Positions 45,195-55,321 of a stretch of DNA of 64,000 nt are shown here, piece by piece. The notes below the pieces were generated by a model. The model had not been told where the DNA came from and made no database searches. It saw nothing but the letters and a program-made list of their open reading frames with translations. This stretch comes from Plectosphaerella cucumerina (lineage: Eukaryota > Ascomycota > Sordariomycetes > Glomerellales > Plectosphaerellaceae): NCBI GenBank assembly GCA_020746995.1, contig JAGPXD010000001.1, forward strand, positions 3,162,001-3,226,000, in the 5' to 3' direction. A program made the translations under genes and the position numbers. Every line of letters starts with the position of its first letter. Position 1 is the first letter of the stretch.

Positions 45195-47302
45195 AATGGT
45201 TGGTTACCTTGCCTAGGGATGGATATCAAGGTTGCGAACGCCGAAAGTCAGTCAACCAACTTGTGTCACAGATGCTCAGTGTCCCAGATACTGTAGGTAT
45301 CTGCACACGCTAGCCTCCCGTCCTCAACAGTATAGCTAAGCCGGAGAGATTCGTTCTCAGAACATCAATGGAAACCAGGTCAGCAGTACCTGGCAGCACT
45401 GGGTGCAAAACGCTGGTGTGATCGCTGGGCCGACCAGGAGAGTCTTGAGCATCCGCTAGTAGGCGCAAATGTCAAGTACTTTACCTATCCATGCCAGGCT
45501 GAAATGAGGGGTGCAGAAACCAGGAGCTGCGCCGTCTTTAATAGTTCACGGTGTTTTGGGGGCGATGGAAGGAGGTCTTCGGACACTGGGCTCACAGTGG
45601 AGTCACATCGGACTGGGCAGGCGCGTGGCGTCAGGGGGAAAGGGGAAGGGTCAATCGATCGACGGTTGCATGGATCCATCCCGCCCTTGTCACCCCGTCG
45701 CCCTGAATCCGATGCAACCTCGGCGGTAGATGAACAAGCCTTCTGTTCCAAATGGAAATACCAAGATATCATTTTTGTGCCACGGCAAACGTGATTTTGC
45801 TTGGCCTGTTAGACACCGGGACCTTGATTGCTGATGCATGGAAGGCTATGCTCCAGCGGCGAGGACAGCGTCCCCTTCAAGTCGGTTTGGTCGAGATGAC
45901 TGTATTCCCTCGTCCAGTCCGCTCACCAGCAGATCTGGCCTGTACTGTAGATGCAGGTCCTAAAGGAAGAGGGTTAGTGTGGTAAGCGCCCGAGAGTTGA
46001 TTGATTTGATCCATGAATGCCCGGTACAACCTTCCAGGTTTACTCCCTTCGCCCAAGTTGGCAGCAGCGCTAGGAGTGTAGGTGCAGTGTGCCTTCCCCG
46101 AGTCAGCGGCATCGAGGGCTGAGGTGGACCCCCACTGAGCACATTTCCAGGTTCTCCTTCCCCGCAGGACACCCCAGGTCGGTCCCAGCCAACCAACCAA
46201 CTTGGTGCACCTGTCCGGACACACTCCGACGACCTCGCTGCACTCCCCTCAGTTCCCTCAGTTCGCACGATGGTATCCAGATGCAAAAGACAAATGAATT
46301 GAAGGCACGGGCCTTGCGGATCTAGCGAACTCAAGCAAACGCCATCGAATCTCATCCCATGTTCTCACCATCACGGAACGCCGCTCCCGGGAGGTCCGGG
46401 CCTTTCCCAGGGTCCGCGACCGAGATCTCGACTCTAGCCTCGAACCCTGCCAGTCATCACAGACCGGTCCGATCTCCTGAGCTCCGACTCCGACGGAAAT
46501 ACCCTGTAGTAAATAGGCCAGTCCAGTTAATATTGAGAGAAAAAGCAACGCCCACGCGCACACGCAACTCGCTCCGCACCCCCTTTTCGGCAGCAATAGA
46601 CAGAAAGGCATGTGGTCCGGCAAGAGGCTAGCCTCCTCTCGAATGACAGACAGACTCTTCTTATGAAGTAGGGCCTATTTCTCTGTTCTGGTCTACATTC
46701 ACTCACCTCTCAACGCAGATCAGAAGCCGCATGCTTATGACATCGACTCGTCCCGAGGCACCGTTCATCCCCAGCACACCCCTCTTGCCCTTTGCCCAAT
46801 CACTGCAAGCCGCCCGCTTCCTGTGCCTCTCACAAGCATCAATCGACCCGCGGCGGAAGCGTGCCATGCAAGTCTTGCCGGCTCTCGCTTGACGCTTAAA
46901 ACCGACCCCTTGGCTTGTTTCTTCAAGCTCAAACCGATTGACTTCCGGCGTTATCAGCCCTATTACGAAGCACCGCACTGGCGGACACCCGGCGAAACCT
47001 CCACACTGCGCTACCAGCTCCCCACATCACCGAAGAACCAGCACCAGGCCGGCCCCCGACTCGACCACTTCACCTGGACCCCCGGTACCCAATCGCCAGG
47101 CGCGGGTCATCGACGCACAGCCCACTACCGAATCACGTCCCCCCCGCGCTGCCGGTTGACGGTCCTGCACACCCACACCAAACACCCAAAGGCGCCGTCT
47201 CGCTGCTCACGACTGAGCCCTTCGCCAAACGTCGCCCGGTAACGCCTCGCCCGCCGGCGCAGATTCAAACTCCGGGACCGCGATCTCTTTCAGGGGGTTG
47301 TC
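45195..47302. other. intergenic: no gene seen
   Basis: 2.1 kb without a supported gene. The part from about 46730 to 47300 is C-rich and probably contains the promoter and 5' UTR of the SmgGDS-like gene. Small open frames on both strands lack domains. Confidence 0.45.
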
Positions 47303-49823
47303 ATGCTCTCGTTCGACGAGATCGACGCCATACTGCAGGACGGGGGCCCCTCCCCGGACCTGCAGCTGCAGGAATGGGATGCCCACGCTGACCGGCCTCG
47401 CCGGGCTCAGGTCCTCCAGGACGTTTCTGCCACATTGCAGGAACTCTTGTATTCCGGCTCCAGCGACGCGGAGATAGTCGCACAGAAGCTTGGAGATGCC
47501 AGCCGCACCCGTGAGTGAACCCAAAGCCGACAAGAACCGCGAATCGTCGCACCGGTGGGCTTTGCTTTTCGGCGGCAGATCACCCCCTCGATGCACATGC
47601 TGACGAAGCACCAGCATCATGGAGGCTGCCGCTGGGCGACGCCGGCATCCTCGACTTTGCCCTTGGGATTCTTGCCATGGACAATGTCAGCCAGCCCCTG
47701 AGGATGCATTCCCTGCGTCTGATCGGCAACTGCTGTGCCGACACCGGTTAGTCTTTGGAGCTGATGTGTGGTTTTACGAGCACCTACTGATACATCTTTA
47801 GATGAGAACCGGGACCGTGTGCTCGCCTCTAATGGGTTGACCACTCTGCAAAACCAGCTCTCAGATGATGGTGTACTGCCCTTTACTATTTCTGTGCTGT
47901 ACAACGTCCTTGTCGATCATGAGCCTGCGCAGCTCGCTGCGTCCAACGCAGGCCTGAGCGCGCACCTGGTGACCCTCATCTCAGGGCCCCGGGTGGCTCA
48001 TTGCCAGAGTGTGCTTGGAATGGTCGGCATGATCTTGGAAATCCTTGTTGCTCATCGTGAGTCCTGCCAGCTTCACATACCCTCCACCCTACTGACTCCT
48101 GACAGAAACCGAGGCCAACAATGCACACCCCAATACACCCGGGTTGCTGCTCAACCTTACTCTAAACCCAGCCATTATCGACAACCCGTCCGACTCTCTG
48201 TCGCTCACATCCGTCGCTCTCGCCTATCTCGCCTTCCAGAACCTCCAGGCCGATTTCGTCAACGGCGGAAACATGCCCATACTCCTCGCATCCTTCTACA
48301 ACCTCACCTCCCACATCGAACCACTTGCTTTTGAAGACGAAGACCTTGCGGCACAGGCGAAGCAAGTCCGGAGTACCTCTGTGCAGCTCCTCTCCGACAT
48401 TTGTTACCTCCCAGCATTCGCATACAAACACCCCCTCGGCAGTCCCGTGCTCACGACGCTTCAGTCATGGCTTTCGCCCCCTGCCAACCCAGACCTGCAG
48501 GCTGCTGCTTGCCTCTGCTTGGGCAACGTGGCACGCTCTGACGACGCGTCCGCTGCTCTCGTCGCCACATACAAGATTCACACTCCTGTCCTGGACATCG
48601 TCTCGACCCAACTCGGCCCTCAGGTCGATGGCGTGCCGCCTCACCCCCCTAAGGACGCCCTTCTCCTGCACTCGGCGCTCTCTTTTCTGAAGAATCTGGC
48701 CATTCCTCCGACGAACAAGCCCCAACTGGCTGGTCTACTCAAGCCGGAGATGTTGCCGAGGATATGGGCCATGGACGCCAACTCCTCGATCCAGACACCC
48801 CACCTTCACTTCGTGGCCATCTCCCTGGCAAGGCTGATCTTGACGTCGACCCCTGCCAATGTCCGTCTGCTCTGCAGTCCGCTGTCCCCCGACCCTCTCT
48901 CACCCCTTCATGAGACGACGCACCTGCACCGTGTCCTCGAGCTCTTCCTTCGTGCAGACTCCGAGTCTGCCGCCCACACCAAGACCGAGGCAGCGCGTGC
49001 TGCTCTGGCTGTCGTCCGTGTTCTGCACACAGCGACAGTCACTCCTGTCCTTCCCGACTGGGACCCAAACAGCTCAGACGGCTTCGTTTTCCGGCCCGAA
49101 AGACCACTGCTCCCGCCTCCGTCATCTGTCCTGCCTGACCGTGACTCGACCACTGGTGGAGGAGGCACCACGCGGCTTGGAAAGTTCTACCGTCAGCATG
49201 GAGCGCTCTCACGAGCGTTGGCGTATCTCGTGACCCAGACAAAGTTCCCCGTCCTCCGCAGCGAGGCCTGGTTTGTCTTCGCACTCATGTCGCGGGTCAA
49301 GGACGGCGGGTCACTTGTCGTCCGCATCCTTCAAGTCACAGGTGTCTGGGAGGCATTGGTGGCGAGTGTGACTGGACGCGACAGCGGTGCTGCCCAGGAA
49401 GGGGAGAAGCCCACCGGCAGCACCATCGGGGCCTCGTCATCACTGGTTGTAAGCCAGGCAGACCCTATCACCAGTCCGGTAGATTCGACAATGGGAGGCA
49501 GCACCATTGGTGGCGCCGTGGTGCCCGATATGCCGTCCGTGACCGGCGTTGGCGGCGGTACAGATGCCATGGCGGTTGTGGATGGCCTTGGTCTCGAGCC
49601 TCAGCAAGCTGATCCCCAAGCCGCGGCTGGTATGGCGCGGGTGGACCGAGAGAACGGTTTGGTCTTGGTGTCGGAGCTCGTCAGACACTGTGGGAACGAG
49701 CTGCCTGCTTCAAGGCGGGCGGCCTTGGAGGTCATGATCCGAGAAGGCGGCGAGCTTGTACTCGAGGATAGGAATTCGGACTCGTCAGAGGGATACGGCA
49801 AGGGCAAAGGCGTTGCGCGCTGA
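47303..49823 (+). CDS. SmgGDS-like armadillo-repeat protein (Rap1 GTPase-GDP dissociation stimulator family)
   Basis: Exons 47303-47510, 47615-47746, 47802-48056 and 48106-49823 encode 770 aa. The sequence is a run of alpha-helical armadillo-type repeats (for example ILDFALGILAMDN, SLRLIGNCCADTDENRD, LQAAACLCLGNVARSDD, LLLHSALSFLKNLAIP), as in RAP1GDS1/SmgGDS. That family chaperones small GTPases with C-terminal polybasic regions, and fungal orthologues are less studied. A low-complexity Gly/Thr/Ser/Val-rich stretch (about 640-710) interrupts the end. The C-terminus contains VSELVRHCGNELPASRRAALEVMIREGG in part as the last repeat. The protein is probably cytosolic. The first acceptor is either CACCAG (used here) or CGAAG six nt earlier; both keep the frame. 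Confidence 0.88.
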
Positions 49824-50583
49824 TGGCATCCCTTTGCCCCGACCTCGAGTAGCATTAGTTGCGGACAATCCCAGGACTGAGTTGGCTCGCAGCGAAGGAG
49901 GGAGGTGCTGGATGGATCGAACAACGCTCGTCACGAAGCTGTACTGCACAATGCTGCGAAGATTCTGATCATACCACATGGACCATCACCGAAGGGAAAA
50001 CGGAAGTAGGAAAACCGTGTTTGGTTTCAGATCGTGCCTTTTCCCATTGCCATCATCTGAATACATGCGCCAGCCTTTAAAAACAGCAGAGCGCGGCTGC
50101 GGGCGAAATGACGCTTCCCCCGGCCCCCCTCGAACCCTCCCTTTTCCCCCACTGTCCGTAGACACTTTTCTTTCTTTCGCATCGTCAGGGAAAAAAACAA
50201 CCCTTTGTTTTATTTTGATGATGAGGCTTCATGATTCCACTCCACACGCCGGGAAGAGAGGGGGCATCTTTCTTTTTGTCGTGAAACGTTTCCGAGGAGG
50301 GGGATAGGAGGAAGAGCGGATCACTGCGCGAGCGCCGTCGCGCGAAAGACGGGTAGGGGGGAAAACCGATACCATGCAAAACCAGCCCAGCCATGCCACC
50401 ATTCGCGAGTGGAAGAGACGAACGAACCAAAGGAAATAAACCCAGCCCGGCGGGGGCGGAGGTCGAGAGACGGCCGCGCCGACGCCACGAGTGGTGGCGG
50501 GGGCGATGATGTGTCGTGGGTCATGGCCGCCCTGGCATCCACCGCCGCACCGGGCCGCGAGACGAGGTTGATGTGCCTCGGGC
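49824..50583. other. intergenic: convergent 3' flanks
   Basis: 760 bp between the convergent SmgGDS-like and eL13 genes. It should hold both 3' UTRs, and no gene is supported. Confidence 0.5.
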
Positions 50584-51600
50584 TTACTTCTTGGCGGCAG
50601 CCTCGGCCTCGGCCTTGTCGCGGACGCGCTTCTCGCGCTTGCCCTGGTGACGGTGGTCGGCGCGGGCGAGGCGCAGGGTGCGGTAGGCGCCGCCCTCGTG
50701 GGGAGCGGGGACGTCGGACTTGGAGATCTCGGAGAAGGCGGGGGCGATGGCCTCGAAGGGGATGGAGGCGCCGACCTTGGAGACGGTCTCGGTCTTGGAG
50801 AGGTCGGCGGGGGAGTCGCCCTTCTTGGGCTGGCCGGCGCGGCGGGGGAAGAGGATCAGGCGCTCCTGGTAGGCCTTGAGGCGGGCGACGTTGGCGGCGA
50901 GGCCCTCCTCGGAGAGGTTCTGGCGGCGGCCATCGACGGCGATACCGATGGTCTGGGCGAACTGGCGGGGGATGCCAGCGGCCTGGTGGAGGATGTCAGT
51001 ATACGCTGACGTTTCATCATGGACCAGATCGGCATACCTTGAGCTCAGCCAGGGAGAAACCACGGCCGGCGCGAGCCCTCCGGTTGTACTTGATGGTAGG
51101 GCAGCGGACGACAGGGCGGAGCTTGTCGACGGGACGGGGGGCGAGGGCGGCGGCCCTGGCCTGGCGGGCGTTCCTGCGGGAAACCTTCTTGCCAGCCTGT
51201 GATGTCACGGTGTATCAGAATTCTGGTCTTCCGAGCGTGTGCGTGTGCGGGTGCGGTGTGTCGAATTCCCAATTCAATTCCCCTCTTTCTTTCCCCGCGG
51301 TGTGTGTGTGTGTGTGTGTTGAAGATTCATACCTGGTCGAAGTGCGTGCGCACCCGGCGCTGCCAATCCTTGCGGAAATCTGCATTCTCATCGTCAGTCG
51401 TCGGGTTCCTCGTGGGCGCGGTCGGGCGCTTCGTCGATGGGTGTTTGTCGTCGGTATTCTTCGTGCCGGGAGAGAGGCTTACGGTTGCTGAGAATGGTCT
51501 GGTTGCCCTGGATAGCTGCGAGGAAGATACGTTAGTTGAGGCCTTCTTCTCTGCAGGATTCTCCCCCTTCTCGAGGGAGATCGTGAGCCTCCTTACCCAT
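50584..51600 (-). CDS. rpl13: 60S ribosomal protein eL13
   Basis: Five exons (51600-51597, 51515-51483, 51379-51333, 51196-51038, 50982-50584) encode 213 aa. The first exon is ATGG only; splicing with CT gives Met-Ala and then IQGNQTILSNHFRKDWQRRV, the conserved start of eL13. Further family sequence is VRTHFDQAGKKVSRR, RPVVRCPTIKYNRRARAGRG, LAELKAAGI, ARTIGIAVD-like QTIGIAVDGRRQN and LFPRRAGQPKKGD. The C-terminus is basic and Ala/Lys-rich (EAEAAAKK). The protein is a structural part of the large cytosolic ribosomal subunit. Introns near the 5' end are typical of fungal ribosomal protein genes. Intron 3 carries a (GT)10 run on the plus strand. The gene is divergent from the COX14-like gene. 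Confidence 0.95.
51300..51319. repeat. (GT)10 microsatellite in eL13 intron
   Basis: Ten GT units (AC on the coding strand), inside the third intron of the eL13 gene. Confidence 0.9.
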
Positions 51601-52787
51601 CTTTTCTGATTGCGACGGAGGCGGCTTGTCGGGGGGTGGTCGTGATGGTCGGGGAAAGTTTTCGAGATGTCGCGCGAAATCTTTTAGGAGTGTGTGCGTA
51701 CCAACGAAAAGAGGTGGGTCGGCCAGCCAAAATTGATTCGTGGCCAGGGCGAAGCGAGGGGGGGCCCGCGTGAGAGGTCACCTGACCTGGCACCAGATGT
51801 GAAAAGGTCAGGCAGGCGAGGCAGGAGCCGGCAGCGACCCCACCCTGCATCAGCCAGCAGCTCTGCCAGCCTATAAATTCTTCGGCGGGCGGCGCACCTT
51901 TGGCCTTTTCCCTCTTCTCTTCTTCATACTTACCTTGTTCGATTTCGGGGCGCTCAAGCATGCCTCGGAGTAGAGAGGATGGCCTGCATTGCACATCGCG
52001 GAGTCGGCCTCTCTCGATTGTCCTTCGGGGCCATCGCGGGCGGAATTTTTGATTCTTACTCCTCGGAGCTATTTTCATTGTGTGCGATGCTTGCATCGTC
52101 ATGAAGAAGATGGGCGTAGGCGCGCGCTCTGTGGCTGGTGATGGAACTGGGTAGATGACTGACATGATCTGCGCTTGCTTCTCGTGATTGCTTGTCTCGA
52201 CCTGTAGCCTGATTAACTTGTGAATCGATAGCTTGAGTGCGAAATTAGGCCGCTGCCTGGGCGTGAGAAGGCTGAGCGAATTGACGATGGAGACTGTCAA
52301 CAGTAGTCTGAAGGATCCCTTGCGGCGCTACAGCTGTTCCCGTGTTCTCAATGTATTCTCCTCCTTTGCATCATGGTGATCAGTTCAGTAGAACGCCTGA
52401 AATGAAATCTTTTCAAGCTCCCTACCGTTGAGCTCTGCCGAACCTCGGGGAGCTGTCACAGCTCCAGTGTCCGACTCCCACCAGAGCAACCCGGCATCAT
52501 CGAGTATTACTGCCACCTGTTCCCATCTGCACCATGACCTCCCTCCCTTCCACCAACCAATCCAGAGCCACTCAATGGACCCCAGCTAGCTCCAACAAGA
52601 GAGAGCCCGACTCCGAAAAATCTCATGATCGCACGATCTCTATCCGCGCCCATCGCCGACGACACCGAATCCCACCATCAACGCCGAACAAACCTCACCC
52701 GCATCCCCATCTCCCACCGGATCCATCGGTCTCGCCTCCATCAACACAGAGACACGACCCTCTCCCTCACAGGCACCACCGCCGACA
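51601..52787. other. divergent promoter region of eL13 and COX14-like genes
   Basis: 1.2 kb between divergent starts with no supported gene. A C/A-rich stretch just before 52788 is likely the 5' UTR of the COX14-like gene. Confidence 0.45.
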
Positions 52788-53702
52788 ATGGCGTCCCGCG
52801 TCTCCCCCCGGAGCGCATCCGACGCCACGCGCTTCACGTCCACCACCCCCCACGCCTCCTCCAAGCAGTTCCCCTCCGCCGCAGCATCGACTCCCTCCAA
52901 GGCCTCGGGCCCTAGTCCCGGCGGTAACGCTCCCCGGCCGGCGAGCGGCAGGACCCTCCCGCGGAGCGGCGAGACCCCCGAGGAGCGCGTGAGGCGGTTG
53001 CGCGCCGCCCACGAGGCAGCCCGGACAGCACAGGTATCCAAGGTCGACCGGGCCCTGGGCGGCGGCCGGCGGTTCTTCGATCTCGCCCACCGCTTCACCA
53101 TCGCCGGTCTGCTCGGCTTCACCGGTACGTCCCGGCATCAAAATGGCGCCATCCCGCATCCATCTGCTAACACACACTCCCCCCCAGCCCTCGCAGGCAT
53201 CGTCTCCGTCTACTCCGTCTACGACATGGTCACCTACAACCGCACCCGCCGCGACGACTTCTCCGAGGCCAAAAAGGTCATCGAGACCGACGCCCTCGCC
53301 TCCGCCCGCCTGGCCTTCATCGCCGGCACCGCCACCGAGCAGCAGATCCTCCTCGTCGAGGACGCCAACAGGAAAGCCGCCGAGGCCGGCGTCAAGCTCC
53401 CTCCCCTCCTGGCTCCCCGTGCCGCCACCCCGCCATCCCAGCCCGCCGCCGCCGCCGCGCCGGCTCCCGTTCTCGACGCTGCCCAGCGCGAGGCTCTCCT
53501 CCAGGAGGCCGAGCGGAGCCAAGGCAAGACGCCCTCCAGCAGCTGGTGGCCTCTGTCTTCGTCGACGACGGCTACCGCGGAGCCAACGATCCGCGAGACG
53601 GCGCAGGCCGCGTTTGAGAAGGAAAAGGCGAACCAGAGGCAAGGAGGCCCCCTTGACCAGGTCGGTCTCAAGCCCGAGGAGAAGAAGAAGGGTTGGTGGT
53701 AA
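52788..53702 (+). CDS. COX14-type cytochrome c oxidase assembly protein
   Basis: Exons 52788-53124 and 53188-53702 (63-nt intron, GTACGT...CCCCAG, phase 1) encode 283 aa. The N-terminal about 65 residues are Ser/Thr/Arg/Ala-rich without acids, like a mitochondrial presequence. ERVRRLRAAHEAARTAQVSK and RFFDLAHRFTIAGLLGFTAL match fungal proteins of the cytochrome oxidase c assembly family. These are followed by a single membrane helix (IAGLLGFTALAGIVSVYSVY), then MVTYNRTRRDDF and an Ala-rich helical part with GTATEQQILLVEDANRKAAE. The C-terminus is charged and Pro/Ser-rich, ending KKGWW. The inferred site is the mitochondrial inner membrane, helping Cox1 translation or assembly. The family link is by remembered pattern, so moderately sure. 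Confidence 0.8.
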   Translation: MASRVSPRSASDATRFTSTTPHASSKQFPSAAASTPSKASGPSPGGNAPRPASGRTLPRSGETPEERVRRLRAAHEAARTAQVSKVDRALGGGRRFFDLAHRFTIAGLLGFTGTSRHQNGAIPHPSANTHSPPALAGIVSVYSVYDMVTYNRTRRDDFSEAKKVIETDALASARLAFIAGTATEQQILLVEDANRKAAEAGVKLPPLLAPRAATPPSQPAAAAAPAPVLDAAQREALLQEAERSQGKTPSSSWWPLSSSTTATAEPTIRETAQAAFEKEKANQRQGGPLDQVGLKPEEKKKGWW

Positions 53703-54264
53703 TTGGGAGGCGCAGTCACGGACTGCTGGTGGGCAAAATCGGGGGCCGGTACGCGGCTACCGGATCTGTAACATAGCTGTAGACTGGGTGTAACTCAAAC
53801 GAACCTAGGTATCTGCATTAGACGGCGTCATGGTGGACTTTTGGGTCCCGAGAAAATATCACCTCATTTCGACCAGCACCTAGGGATGCAACGAAGTAAT
53901 CAAGAAGAACGCTGGTGTTGCCATTGATGCACACTAGCTATTACCCGTCTAAAATGGTATAACCGCTGCAAATCCGATGAACGCCGATACCCGAGTGCCC
54001 CGTCCCATAATGATACTGTACAAAGAGGCCCCCGTGAATGCTGCCGGATATGAGAAAAAGTAGGAAAAGTAGTGTTGGTCAACACCATGCCATGGGCAGA
54101 GGCGCGGCGTCTTGCATGATGACGTCGCCCTCCGTGTCTTTGAGACTGCGACGGTACTCTGCACGACGCCTTACTGCCGCGGACGCTGCCACGGAAGCCC
54201 TGCAGCCTCTCGCTGCTCCTCACAGCGATGTGTCTGGGATGACGCGGATGCTGCCGTTCTCGTT
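53703..54264. other. intergenic: convergent 3' flanks
   Basis: 562 bp between the ends of the COX14-like gene and the leftward conserved fungal gene. No gene is seen. A CCTAGGTA motif occurs near 53804. Confidence 0.45.
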
Positions 54265-55321
54265 CTACGAGATGATAATGTGGTTGAAGTGGCCTGGCAC
54301 CTTGGCACGGCACTTATCGCAATCAGCCCGGAAGCCCATGCTGAACGACTTCTTCATGCCCGGCTGGAGGGTCCAATTGTTGAGGGTATGGCGAGAGCGG
54401 ATGTGGCCGGGGCTGCGACCAGGAACCGGTGTCGCTGGGGCTGAAGTGGTCTGAACCAGGGGAGGCAGCGAATCATCGGGATCGTACGGCTCGTAGTTGC
54501 CTGGTTGTCTGGGGTGCTTGTTCGGGAACGAAGGCGAGAATACACTCGAGTCCGCCATCGAGTCATCGACGGTAGCCTCGCATGCGTGATCATGACACCC
54601 GGCAATGTGCTCCGAGTCCACAGACATGCTAGGGCTGGCGATGCCGCTCAGCCCATCACCCTCCATGATGGGGGAGGGGATGCGGCGAGAGACATCCGCG
54701 GGCCACGCTTCTGATCCCTGCATGGTCCTGGGAACGGCGCGATCCTGGACGGCACCGCTATGCACATGACCCATGTTGACGACGCCGTTCATTTGAGTCG
54801 CAGTCGAGTTGTATCCAGCACCTCCCCACTGGCCGTTGCCGCGCACCTGCGCACTGAAGCTGGGCTGGATGGGCGTGGGCACGCGACCTGTGTGGCTGTG
54901 TTCCGTCACGACCGTGACGGGGAAAGTGTGGTCGACGGTGAAGGACTGGAATGTCTGAGTCTCCTGCGGCGGGCTGGCAAGGTCCATGGCCATGTCCATG
55001 TCGGCCTCGTCGGAAGGGGGAGATGGCGGCCATGTGGCCTGGTGGCCCATCGTCTGGTCCTGGTCAGATCCGGCCGCATTGGCATCGTGGGTCCCGGCAC
55101 TAGGGAAGGGCGAGGGGGATGGCCGGTTTTGAGAGTTGGGCAAGGTACGAACCGGGAGAGCGAGGCGCTTCTGTGGTCGCATGATGGTCAGCGGAAATGA
55201 TACGAGGGAAGGACTGATAAAGTGTTCATACGTTGCGATGTTCGCCGAACCCGCAAACGAGGTTCTCCAGCTCATCGTCGCGGAGCCTCTTACGGGAGAC
55301 GTCGTGGTACTGCGCAAACAT
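54265..55321 (-). CDS. conserved fungal protein with N-terminal KR-box and C-terminal CxxC motif
   Basis: Exons 55321-55232 and 55170-54265 (61-nt intron, GTATGA donor, CGCTGACC branch, CACAG acceptor) encode 331 aa. The short first exon gives MFAQYHDVSRKRLRDDELE, spliced to KRLALPVRTLPNSQNRP. This start is characteristic of a conserved family of unknown function in Pezizomycotina, and the basic clusters look like a nuclear localisation signal. The middle is disordered (Pro/Ser/Thr/Gln/Met-rich, PEST-like, with a CHDHACE pair). The C-terminus is the most conserved-looking part: NWTLQPGMKKSFSMGFRAD followed by CDKCRAKVPGHFNHI. The CxxC with nearby His could bind metal. A model starting at the internal MRPQKR would miss exon 1. 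I do not assign a function. Confidence 0.82.

Noticed and set aside
52767..53642. 291-aa open frame antisense to the COX14-like gene
   Set aside because: Low-complexity Gly/Arg translation caused by the C-rich sense strand.
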